The translations under genes were made by a program, and so were the position numbers. A DNA stretch of 64,000 nucleotides from a virus, in the IMG/VR virus record IMGVR_UViG_3300031521_000054, positions 1-64,000 of that record. One strand, given 5' to 3'. Position 1 is the stretch's first letter; the number at the start of each line of letters is the position of its first letter. Of this stretch, positions 35,574-43,042 are shown in pieces. Under the pieces are notes generated by a model that searched no databases, was not told the DNA's origin, and was given only the letters and a program-made list of their open reading frames with translations.

Positions 35574-36232
35574 ATACATTAAAAATTTTTGTTTACGGAA
35601 TGAGTGGTTCCGGAAAAGATACGATAGCAAATTATTTAAAAAATAGTTTGGGTTTTATGAAACTTCGAATAGCTGATACAATTAAACGCATTATTTGTGA
35701 AAAATGTGATTTGACTTTCGATGAATTGGAATTACAAAAACGTTCAAATAAAAGTCTTAGATCATTACATCATAGAGTTGGTGAATATCTTGACACTCCA
35801 ATTGATATATACTTAAATAATTTTAATGATAATAATGGCACTACGAATAGAATTAATCAATTGATTAATGGTACAGCATTAGATTATCAACATTTTTCAG
35901 ATGATTTTATTCAGAAAACATGTAAAGTTATTTGTGATGTTAGAACTTTTGAATGGTCTGAACAATTATTAAATGCTGGATGGATAGGAATATTTTTAAC
36001 ACGTACAACTCCTGAATTTAAAGAATCAGATAATTTTACTGAACAGAATATTTTTTCAAATGGTGGAATTGAAAAACTTTGGAAAAGTACTTTGGATAAG
36101 GAAAAAATAATTATCATCAATAATGATCCTGAAGTTTTTTTAAACATATATGATATTCCATTCATATTAACTGATGGTTCAGAAGAAAAATTAATTTTAA
36201 CAGTCAAACAAAAAATATTAAATAAATTATAA
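35570..36232 (+). CDS. Deoxynucleoside monophosphate kinase-like protein (T4 gp1-like)
   Basis: 220 residues. The P-loop GMSGSGKDTIANYL at about 10-23 with Lys-Asp after GSG is typical of phage dNMP kinases of the gp1/adenylate-kinase fold (T4: SGVKRSGKDTTADF). VICDVRTFEW further on matches the conserved DxR segment, and IIIINNDPE resembles the C-terminal ITNDGS of T4 gp1. T4 gp1 phosphorylates dTMP, dGMP and hydroxymethyl-dCMP, which would pair well with the ThyA-family enzyme at 59264. Substrate specificity cannot be read from sequence. The start overlaps the previous stop. Confidence 0.85.
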   Translation: MNTLKIFVYGMSGSGKDTIANYLKNSLGFMKLRIADTIKRIICEKCDLTFDELELQKRSNKSLRSLHHRVGEYLDTPIDIYLNNFNDNNGTTNRINQLINGTALDYQHFSDDFIQKTCKVICDVRTFEWSEQLLNAGWIGIFLTRTTPEFKESDNFTEQNIFSNGGIEKLWKSTLDKEKIIIINNDPEVFLNIYDIPFILTDGSEEKLILTVKQKILNKL

Positions 36233-36234
36233 TC

Positions 36235-37470
36235 ATGAAAAGAATTTTACTGATTGATGGTAACTACTTCGCAATGCGTGTGTTAGGACAGTTAAATATT
36301 GGTGATTCATCCAATAATCTTGAATCAAATTTCGAAGTACAAACATTTCAAAATTCGCTTAATGCAAGTCTTATTAATCTTTATGCGACATTCAACAATG
36401 AAAATCAAAACTTAGTTGATCAAGTTATTTTCGCAGTTGATGGATATTCATGGCGAAAAGAAGTTCCTCCTCACAGACCATATTATATTGACGAAGTTAA
36501 AGATAAACGACCTGTTGGATATAAAGAAAATCGTAAGGAAAAGAAAGAGGAATCATCAATTAATTACGATAATTTTAACTTATATTATTCGAAATTTGTT
36601 GAATCTATCAAAGAAAAAGTTCATGTCTTCAATATAAAAGGATTAGAAGGTGATGATGAAATTATGTTGATTTCAAACAAACTTGCTGCGAATAAAGATG
36701 TTGAATTAATTGTTTTTTGTACTGATGGTGACCTTGTTCAAACAGTTAAAAATAATTGTTTACTTCTGAGAAATATTAGAAGTGGCGAATGTCCGAATGG
36801 TGAATTTGTTATTTCAGCTGGAAAATATACTGAAATTTTTGAAAAATCCGCTAAAGATGCGTTTTTCGGCAATTCATTAGATATTAGTTATTACAATAGA
36901 TTATTTGCTATTTGTATTGGAAATATTCATGGAAATAGTAAAATTCCAAGAAGTTTGAATAAAGGAATTTCAATTGCAACTCCATTCAAAACAGCATTGA
37001 TTAAATCTATTTGTGGTGACAAGAAAGATAATATTTTTTCAATTCTTGCTTGGAAATCTACAACAGGTACAATGGAATTTAAAATCACTGAAAAAATAAT
37101 GGAAAAAGCATTAAAGGTTCATGGTTATCCATTAACTGAAAATGTTTGTCAAAAAATTCTTGGTGATAAGGAAATTCTAATAAATGTGATGCTTAGTTTG
37201 AGAGAAGTTACCAAACAAAATCATGTTCCATTAGAATCTATGGGTAAACATCTGAAACATAATTTAAAGATGATTGTTTTAGCTAAGAATAATTTACCTG
37301 AAAATTATTTGGAAGATTTTAATAAACTTTGGGATGAAAAAGAATCATCAATATTGACAGAAACTTTTGATCAAACGGTTTTAAGATCAATGAATGTAAC
37401 AACTAAGGATTCAGCTACAGATATATTTGAAAAATCTATGCCTGATATTGATTCTATTTTAAAAGCTTAA
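36235..37470 (+). CDS. rnh: 5'-3' exonuclease / RNase H (T4 Rnh, FEN-like)
   Basis: 411 residues, about 100 longer than T4 RNase H. Acidic metal-binding motifs are in family order: LLIDGNYFA (near 5-13), VDGYSWRKE followed by YKENRKEKK, GLEGDDEIM (near 138), CTDGDLVQ (near 162) and CGDKKDN (near 260), matching T4 CIDNAKS, YEADDHI, SSDGDF and GDKKDN. The enzyme removes RNA primers and flaps on the lagging strand. An extra segment of about 60 residues separates the last two motifs, and the acidic C-terminus could bind the ssDNA-binding protein. Confidence 0.92.
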   Translation: MKRILLIDGNYFAMRVLGQLNIGDSSNNLESNFEVQTFQNSLNASLINLYATFNNENQNLVDQVIFAVDGYSWRKEVPPHRPYYIDEVKDKRPVGYKENRKEKKEESSINYDNFNLYYSKFVESIKEKVHVFNIKGLEGDDEIMLISNKLAANKDVELIVFCTDGDLVQTVKNNCLLLRNIRSGECPNGEFVISAGKYTEIFEKSAKDAFFGNSLDISYYNRLFAICIGNIHGNSKIPRSLNKGISIATPFKTALIKSICGDKKDNIFSILAWKSTTGTMEFKITEKIMEKALKVHGYPLTENVCQKILGDKEILINVMLSLREVTKQNHVPLESMGKHLKHNLKMIVLAKNNLPENYLEDFNKLWDEKESSILTETFDQTVLRSMNVTTKDSATDIFEKSMPDIDSILKA

Positions 37471-37474
37471 TATC

Positions 37475-37735
37475 ATGGCAAAAAAATCAGCTCGACCCAT
37501 TTATAAAAAATTTAAAGGATATTATATTGAGAAGAAAGATTTGTTTGGTTTAATTTGTGGTTGGAACAATCGCACAAACTTTCTTCTCGTTAAGATAACT
37601 GGAAATGTTCCAGGATTTAAAAATATGAATCCTGATGAATTAGAAATTCCTGATCCAAATGATAGAAATAATCCTAAAGGTTATGGAATAGTTACTGAAA
37701 CAGATATGATAAATTCACTTTCAATAATTTTATAA
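37475..37735 (+). CDS. Hypothetical small protein
   Basis: 86 residues, directly after the exonuclease (4 nt). The N-terminus is basic (MAKKSARPIYKKFKG) and the middle is beta-rich. In T4 the gene after rnh is dsbA, a small dsDNA-binding protein, but I see no sequence match. Not recognised. Confidence 0.65.
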   Translation: MAKKSARPIYKKFKGYYIEKKDLFGLICGWNNRTNFLLVKITGNVPGFKNMNPDELEIPDPNDRNNPKGYGIVTETDMINSLSIIL

Positions 37736-37737
37736 TT

Positions 37738-37752
37738 AAAAAAAAAAAAAAA
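37738..37752 (+). repeat. Homopolymeric A15 tract ending in a start codon
   Basis: Fifteen consecutive A residues; the last is the A of the ATG at 37752. It could be prone to length change or to RNA-polymerase slippage, which would affect the leader length but not the reading frame. Confidence 0.9.
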
Positions 37753-38213
37753 TGATAAAAATTTACACAAGTATTGAACAACAGCTTAAAGATAACTATT
37801 TCAATCGAATAATAAAATTTTCAGATTTTCTTATTTATTTTGATGTTGATAATCTTGATGAAGATAAATGTCCAAAAATTATCACAGATAAAAAAACAAT
37901 TATTGTTTTTGACAATCAAAAATATAATGAAACTTATTTAATTGATTTGATTATTGAACATGGTGAAAAAAATCCTTCAATTAAAGCATGTGAATTAGTT
38001 TATTGTGATAATCCAGACATAAGAAGACAATTATTTTGTCCTGCAATTGTTGAGAATGATTACAAAACAGTTGATATGTTGGAAAGAGATTTTTTATTGC
38101 CGACAATTATGATTATCAATCCTATTGAAAATCAATTAACATTTTTTCAAGAATCAATAATTCCATTTGATTCTGCATCAGTTGAAAATATTTTTACTTG
38201 GTTGAAGTTATAA
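37752..38213 (+). CDS. Hypothetical protein
   Basis: 153 residues, not recognised. Alternating strands and helices (KTIIVFDNQKYNE, PTIMIINPIENQL) suggest a small alpha/beta domain. The start lies at the end of an A15 tract, and the next gene begins 1 nt after its stop. Function unknown; operon position suggests a replication or late-transcription accessory. Confidence 0.62.
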   Translation: MIKIYTSIEQQLKDNYFNRIIKFSDFLIYFDVDNLDEDKCPKIITDKKTIIVFDNQKYNETYLIDLIIEHGEKNPSIKACELVYCDNPDIRRQLFCPAIVENDYKTVDMLERDFLLPTIMIINPIENQLTFFQESIIPFDSASVENIFTWLKL

Positions 38214-38214
38214 A

Positions 38215-38721
38215 ATGGCAGTAGTAAGATCATACGAGGAGTTCAATAATTTTCAAAATGATTTTTATCTGAAAGTTAATGAATTTAATGAGTATACTAA
38301 TTTTGATTTTAAACGTCATGGTTATACATTACTCAATAATATTGCTAAGGGTTTTCCTAATTTAGTTGGTTTAATAATTAATTTAAAAGGAATAAATTGG
38401 TCAGCTCCTGAAAGTCCTGCTATTATTAAAGCATTACAACGGACGAAATTTATCAATAATTTTAACAGTCCTCGAATACCTTCATTTATTTATTTTAAAA
38501 CTGAAAAAGAAGAAAAATCGAAAGAAAAAATTAAAGCAACTGACAAAGGGTTTTTATTCGATATGGATATTCAAACACAAATTTGTAGTGTATTATTTAT
38601 TGATTCTAAGACATATGAATATTTAAAATTCAGTCCGAAAATTCAATATTTAGGACAACAACTAAATGGTGAGTTTGTTCAAACAGAAAAAGCTAAGACA
38701 ACAAGAAAGAAAAAAGTTTAA
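38215..38721 (+). CDS. Hypothetical protein
   Basis: 168 residues, ending in a strongly basic tail (KAKTTRKKKV) that could bind nucleic acid. The central segment VGLIINLKGINWSAPESPAI is distinctive but not matched to a family I know. It is the last gene of the replication operon, followed by a strong terminator. It starts 1 nt after the preceding stop. Confidence 0.65.
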   Translation: MAVVRSYEEFNNFQNDFYLKVNEFNEYTNFDFKRHGYTLLNNIAKGFPNLVGLIINLKGINWSAPESPAIIKALQRTKFINNFNSPRIPSFIYFKTEKEEKSKEKIKATDKGFLFDMDIQTQICSVLFIDSKTYEYLKFSPKIQYLGQQLNGEFVQTEKAKTTRKKKV

Positions 38722-38724
38722 TCA

Positions 38725-38772
38725 AAAGGGAAAAATTCGACAATTAATTGTCTGAATTTTTCCCTTTCTCAG
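38725..38772 (+). terminator. Strong intrinsic terminator closing replication operon
   Basis: Arms AAAGGGAAAAATTC (38725-38738) and GAATTTTTCCCTTT (38754-38767) pair over 14 bp, enclosing a second palindrome GACAATTAATTGTC (38739-38752). A T-rich tail follows. It is placed just after the stop at 38721. Confidence 0.85.
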
Positions 38773-38808
38773 TTCAATAAATATAGAAACAAATAATATT
38801 AATAAAAC

Positions 38809-39423
38809 ATGACACTAAAAAATTGGTTTATCGTAGGTATTATTGTAGCAATAATATCACTAATTGGGTATACTGTTGTAGTAACAAAAAAATTAAACAC
38901 AGTTACTGAAGATCGAGATCGTGTATCTAATAATTTTTTAAATGCTAAATTTCAAATGGATTCAGTTGTAAACAAAAATGGAGAATTAGAATACACTGTT
39001 AAAAATCTGAATGTTAATGCTGATGAATTTAAACTTACTGAAGAAGTTTTGAATAAAAAAATCGTTTCACAAGGGTATAAAATAAAAAACCTTGAATCAG
39101 TAATTGAATTAAAACCAAAAATAATTATTAAAATTGATTCATTTCCTGTAAGTAAAAAATTAAACGATTCAACTTTTATTTCAACATATAATGATAAATG
39201 GGTTGCAATCAGTCAGAAAGTTTCATTAGTGAATAATAAATCAGATGTTAAAATAGGTGATTTCAAAATGGATATGTTAGGAAATTTACTTATCTTAAGT
39301 GAAATAAATTATAAACGAGTATGGATATTTTGGAAAAGACCGATAAATATTACTACTCATGTTACGTCTGAATGTGATTATATTCACATAGATCAAATTA
39401 AGGTTTTCAAATTAACAAAGTAA
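38809..39423 (+). CDS. Candidate inner-membrane spanin (Rz-like), Bacteroidota prophage type
   Basis: 204 residues. One N-terminal TM helix (about 6-26) is followed by a coiled coil (about 28-100) and a C-terminal domain with VWIFWKRPINITTHVTSEC. This TM/coiled-coil/FW-K pattern resembles proteins in lysis regions of Bacteroidota prophages (DUF6549-like, from memory). Such proteins probably link the envelope layers during lysis. The adjacent holin-like gene supports the role, but no outer-membrane lipoprotein partner was recognised. It overlaps the next gene by 1 nt. Confidence 0.6.
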   Translation: MTLKNWFIVGIIVAIISLIGYTVVVTKKLNTVTEDRDRVSNNFLNAKFQMDSVVNKNGELEYTVKNLNVNADEFKLTEEVLNKKIVSQGYKIKNLESVIELKPKIIIKIDSFPVSKKLNDSTFISTYNDKWVAISQKVSLVNNKSDVKIGDFKMDMLGNLLILSEINYKRVWIFWKRPINITTHVTSECDYIHIDQIKVFKLTK

Positions 39424-39689
39424 TGGAATTTATAGTTTGTTCAGCAATTTGTGATACAGATAGTATTGATAAAATAATATATTGTGGTTTAAGACACCAC
39501 AATATATTTAGTCAAGGTAAACATATATCACGAAAATTAAAACATCAAGGATTCTTAACATCAACAGGTAGATTTGTTTCAAGAACTGAAGGTGCAGAAA
39601 TTGCATTAGCTTGTGGACAATGTACGAAATTGATAAGAGTTGATAAATTAGATTCAAGCGATTTATATCAATACAAATTTAAAAATTAA
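39423..39689 (+). CDS. Conserved small phage protein (GFLTSTGRFVSRTEGAEIA family)
   Basis: 88 residues. The sequence order GLRHHNIF, then HQGFLTSTGRFVSRTEGAEIAL, then GQ...LDSSDLYQY matches a common small phage protein that usually reads G-R-H ... GF-T-x-GRFV-REEA-IA ... GQ ... L-SEDLY. Its function is not known to me. It lies between the spanin-like and holin-like genes. Confidence 0.75.
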   Translation: MEFIVCSAICDTDSIDKIIYCGLRHHNIFSQGKHISRKLKHQGFLTSTGRFVSRTEGAEIALACGQCTKLIRVDKLDSSDLYQYKFKN

Positions 39690-39693
39690 AATC

Positions 39694-40035
39694 ATGAAAG
39701 AAAAAGTTATTTTATTTTTACGCGAATGGTTAAACAGATTTTTTGTAAAATCTCCAGCGTTTTTCAAAATATGGCAAGTTATATCCACAATATTATTAGT
39801 AATAAGTGGCGCTCCATATGTGTTGAATTATATTCAAAGTTTTATTGTAATTCCAAGTGCTTGGAGTACGCAAATAAATTTAATTATTTCATGTGCTTCA
39901 AGTGGTGCTCTATTCATGTCATCAATGACCGCTAAAAGTGAACCTATTGTTCCAGGATATTTGATTACAGAAACTAATGTTGTTAAATTACCATTTACAG
40001 CTGTTATTGAAAAAGAAGTTGCTTCGAACCAATAA
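39694..40035 (+). CDS. Holin-like membrane protein
   Basis: 113 residues with two hydrophobic segments (about 25-48 ISTILLVISGAPYVLNYI and 60-78 INLIISCASSGALFMSS) and a soluble C-terminal tail. Size, topology and neighbours (spanin-like gene, terminase downstream) fit a holin, the protein that times lysis by opening the inner membrane. No endolysin is visible next to it, so the label is tentative. Confidence 0.6.
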   Translation: MKEKVILFLREWLNRFFVKSPAFFKIWQVISTILLVISGAPYVLNYIQSFIVIPSAWSTQINLIISCASSGALFMSSMTAKSEPIVPGYLITETNVVKLPFTAVIEKEVASNQ

Positions 40036-40037
40036 TC

Positions 40038-40118
40038 TTCGATCCCAAGCGTTTTCAACAATAAAAAGCTTAAAAGAAATATTACTCTATAGGCACCATA
40101 TAGCGATATGCAAATAAA
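40038..40118 (+). repeat. 81-bp direct repeat, copy 1
   Basis: It begins TTCGATCCCAAG and ends TATGCAAATAAA. It is identical to copy 2 (40211-40291) except at two positions near the left end. It contains two mutually exclusive small hairpins, CTATA-N7-TATAG and CATAT-AGCG-ATATG. Non-coding, between the holin-like gene and terminase. Confidence 0.92.
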
Positions 40119-40210
40119 CTAACTCTTTGTATCTGAATCAGTAGGTATTTTTACTTATTACAAATGATTTATTTTACAAAAATATTAGTTTATTTGTATC
40201 ATCAAAGATA

Positions 40211-40291
40211 TTCGATCCCAAGAGATTTCAACAATAAAAAGCTTAAAAGAAATATTACTCTATAGGCACCATATAGCGATATGCAAATAAA
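40211..40291 (+). repeat. 81-bp direct repeat, copy 2
   Basis: Second copy of the element, ending 30 nt before the terminase ATG at 40322. The 92-nt spacer between copies is A/T-rich without an obvious gene. Candidate roles are packaging-initiation site, promoter/regulatory RNA or replication origin. Confidence 0.92.
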
Positions 40292-40321
40292 GTGTCATTT
40301 TGTCACCAATAAAGTACGATA

Positions 40322-42235
40322 ATGTCAGATACATCACAACAAATTAATCAAAAAACTGCGGTTTTCAATAATCAGATGAGATCAAGAGAAACTTTTGATC
40401 CACGTATTATTGATACAGATAATGCAAATAATAAACAAATTTGGACGTCTAATTCTGTAGAACTTGGTATAAAAGGTTTATCTGAAGGTTATCGCTTAAG
40501 AGAAAATCCATTTTTAAAGTCAGTCAAAGGTGTTCTGTTAAGAAAAGCATCACTTCCATTTCAGTACTCAAGAGAAGAGATGGATATAATGAAAATTTGT
40601 TCTCACGATAAATTATTTTTCGCAAATCATTTTGGTAAATTAAAAGATGGTGGAAAAGGTTGGTCCAATATAGTATTGAGACCATATCAGGAAAATTTAA
40701 TGAAACGATATGATCAGAATCGTTGGAATATCGTTATGTTTCCACGTCAGTCAGGTAAAACAACAACAACTGTTCTTGATATATTGCATTTCGCAACATT
40801 CAATATTGATAAGGATATGGTTGTCATTGCACAATCAGATAAGGTTGTTAATGAAATTTTGGGAAAGATAAAAGAAGCATTTGCTGGTTTACCTTTCTTT
40901 ATGCAACCTGGATTTATTTCTTTCAACAAAAAAGGATTCACTTTAGATAACGGTTGTAGATTATCAATAGGTATTGCATCTGAATCTGTTGTTCAAGGAT
41001 TTGCATTGGATTATTTATATATTGATGAGTTTGCTTATATCAAACCTTCAATGGTTGAAAAATTCTGGACTAACATTTATCCAACACTTTCAAATAACCC
41101 TGAATCTAAATGTATAATTACATCAACACCAAATGGTAGAAATAAGTTCTATCAATTATGGGCATCAGCTGAAGGTAAATTGAATAACTTCGTTCCATAT
41201 AGAATATATTGGTATGACGTTCCAGGAAGAGATTTAGCTTTCAAATACGAAACTATTGCAGCTATTGGTGTTGAAGGTTGGGAAATGGGTTACGAATGTT
41301 CATTCGACACTCAACTTAAATCAATATTTAGTTCTCCTGTTCAGAAGTCTCTTAGAGAACTTCAGATGAAGAATGAAAAATTATGGTCAAAGAATAATCA
41401 TCCAGTTGGAAACAAATATGATATAACATTCATTTCACAAGATGCTGTCAAATATGACTTGAAAAATGATTATTTCTTAATCGGTGGTGACTTAGCAGAA
41501 GGATTGGAACAGGATTCAAGCACATTAAAAATTAAGAAGATAGATTGGGATATTGAAGAACAAAAACTCAAATATATTAGTGTCGGAATATTCAAAGACA
41601 ATAGCATTAGTGTTGAGGATTTTGCTGAAATGAATATGGAATTGATAAGAGAATTTGATCCTCAGAAAATAAAGGTAGTTATTGAAAACAATACATATGG
41701 TGGTGAATATTTCTTACAAGTCGATAGTTTAAGAGTAAACAATCCTGAATATAGATTCTTCGATAATTCAATATTTGCATTATTCCATCGTGAAAGTAAA
41801 AAAGATTTTGAAAGAGGTATTCGTTGGAATGGTGGAAACAAAAAACTCGGAGTTAAATCGTTTTCAAATCTTATTTCTCAAAATGTAATGATTGAAAGTC
41901 ATTATTTGAGTGTTGAAGAATATTTAAACTTTGGAAAACAGAAAAATGGAACTTATGCAGCACAATATGGTCATGATGACTTAGTTATGGCAGATGTTTC
42001 GATTAGTCATTTCATTAAATGTGGGAATTTATTTTCCTTAGGTTTTTTGAACATGGTTAAAGAAGAATTGAGACTAAGATATAATGATGAAGACATTGAA
42101 ATTAAACGAGCTAAAGCAGAAAAAGCAAGGAAATTAGCTTCAATATATACACATAATGGTTTTCAGTTAAGAAATCATGCTGAACACGTTAAAGATTTGA
42201 ATGAAGATGTTTATTTATTTGGAATGATGCAATAA
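40322..42235 (+). CDS. 17: Terminase large subunit (T4 gp17-like)
   Basis: 637 residues (T4 gp17 is 610). ATPase domain: adenine/Walker A region MFPRQSGKTTTTV with K146, Walker B YIDEF with D235-E236, and the coupling motif IITSTPNG. Nuclease domain: IGGDLAEGLEQDSS supplies the first metal Asp and YGHDDLVMADV the last. The protein cuts concatemeric DNA and pumps it into the prohead. No small terminase subunit was recognised; an unknown neighbour may encode it. The two 81-bp repeats lie directly upstream. Confidence 0.96.
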   Translation: MSDTSQQINQKTAVFNNQMRSRETFDPRIIDTDNANNKQIWTSNSVELGIKGLSEGYRLRENPFLKSVKGVLLRKASLPFQYSREEMDIMKICSHDKLFFANHFGKLKDGGKGWSNIVLRPYQENLMKRYDQNRWNIVMFPRQSGKTTTTVLDILHFATFNIDKDMVVIAQSDKVVNEILGKIKEAFAGLPFFMQPGFISFNKKGFTLDNGCRLSIGIASESVVQGFALDYLYIDEFAYIKPSMVEKFWTNIYPTLSNNPESKCIITSTPNGRNKFYQLWASAEGKLNNFVPYRIYWYDVPGRDLAFKYETIAAIGVEGWEMGYECSFDTQLKSIFSSPVQKSLRELQMKNEKLWSKNNHPVGNKYDITFISQDAVKYDLKNDYFLIGGDLAEGLEQDSSTLKIKKIDWDIEEQKLKYISVGIFKDNSISVEDFAEMNMELIREFDPQKIKVVIENNTYGGEYFLQVDSLRVNNPEYRFFDNSIFALFHRESKKDFERGIRWNGGNKKLGVKSFSNLISQNVMIESHYLSVEEYLNFGKQKNGTYAAQYGHDDLVMADVSISHFIKCGNLFSLGFLNMVKEELRLRYNDEDIEIKRAKAEKARKLASIYTHNGFQLRNHAEHVKDLNEDVYLFGMMQ

Positions 42236-42264
42236 CTTCGAAAAAATTAATTTGAAAATAACAA

Positions 42265-42300
42265 CAATCCATATTGTTAATATATAATGGATATTAATAA
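42265..42300 (+). promoter_or_regulatory. Recurring intergenic element (CAATCCATATT...TATATAATGGATATTAA)
   Basis: The sequence closely matches the intergenic element at 50261-50295 (CAATCCATATTATTG...GGATATAAATC) and partly 45041-45072. It contains an in-frame ATG at 42287 that is probably not a start. A promoter role is inferred from recurrence. Confidence 0.5.
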
Positions 42301-42307
42301 AATTATC

Positions 42308-42700
42308 ATGACAAATAAATTCGATGAATTAAAAAAAGGTCTTTATTCATATATTGGTGAAGTATCAAAAGTTATTGACGGAGATACAATGGATATTAAT
42401 GTTGATTTAGGATTCAAAATTTATACTCAAAATAGATTTAGAATTGGAAATTATACATTTGATGCTCCTGAAAGTTTTCATCCAAGAAATGAATTAGAAC
42501 ATATTCATGGTTTAAAAGCTAAAGCTTTCGCAACAGAACTTTTACAAGATAAAAAAGTAATCATACATACTTATAAATTAGATATATATGGTAGATGGTC
42601 ATGTGATATTACATTACCTGATGGAAGAGATTTTGTAACAGTAATGAAGGAAAATGGATTTCAAAAAAATGATGATTTATATAAAATAGACAATCTTTAA
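42308..42700 (+). CDS. Thermonuclease (SNase)-like nuclease
   Basis: 130 residues from ATG 42308. An upstream in-frame ATG at 42287 lies inside a recurring intergenic element and is rejected; 42308 has the local ATTATC-ATG start context. SNase motifs occur in order: KVIDGDTM, RFRIGNYTFDAPE, HGLKAKAFATELL and DIYGRWSCDI, carrying equivalents of the catalytic Arg-Glu-Arg of staphylococcal nuclease. There is no signal peptide, so it would act inside the cell, perhaps on host DNA or in packaging, since it follows terminase. Confidence 0.82.
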   Translation: MTNKFDELKKGLYSYIGEVSKVIDGDTMDINVDLGFKIYTQNRFRIGNYTFDAPESFHPRNELEHIHGLKAKAFATELLQDKKVIIHTYKLDIYGRWSCDITLPDGRDFVTVMKENGFQKNDDLYKIDNL

Positions 42701-42710
42701 ATTCAAAAAT

Positions 42711-43031
42711 ATGAAGAAACTTAATCCCCTAATTAGTTTAGATAATTTACTTACTCGTGGATATTTTCCTGATAAGTTAGACAATTTAAACGAAGCTAAA
42801 AAAGAAGAAGTAAAACATTTTTTAGTTACAGATAAATCTGGAAGAAGTGTAAAACCAATCAAATTAACAGAAGCAGAATTTATTAAACGTTTTGATTTTG
42901 ATCTTCTGAATGCAGATATTGATGATGATGAAAACGAAGAAGATACAATTGAAGCATGGCTTGAAGATTGCTATGTTGGAGATGTGTGGGAAAATCGTAC
43001 AGTAAAAATCGAAGTTGATAAAATCTACTAA
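42711..43031 (+). CDS. Hypothetical acidic protein
   Basis: 106 residues, with a very acidic stretch near 70-85 (NADIDDDENEEDTIEAWLED). Not recognised. Such small acidic phage proteins sometimes mimic DNA or inhibit host enzymes, but nothing specific shows that here. It lies 10 nt after the SNase gene and 11 nt before the next, in one operon. Confidence 0.65.
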   Translation: MKKLNPLISLDNLLTRGYFPDKLDNLNEAKKEEVKHFLVTDKSGRSVKPIKLTEAEFIKRFDFDLLNADIDDDENEEDTIEAWLEDCYVGDVWENRTVKIEVDKIY

Positions 43032-43042
43032 AACATAAAAAA

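Noticed and set aside
40038-40049. TTCGATCCCAAG resembles a tRNA T-loop, suggesting a tRNA gene or tRNA-derived attachment site
   Set aside because: The bases before it cannot pair with CCAAG to form a T-stem, and no anticodon arm or acceptor stem is present in either copy.
42287-42289. ATG 42287 as start of the SNase-like gene
   Set aside because: It lies within an intergenic element that recurs at 50261 and in part at 45050. ATG 42308 has the usual local start context.
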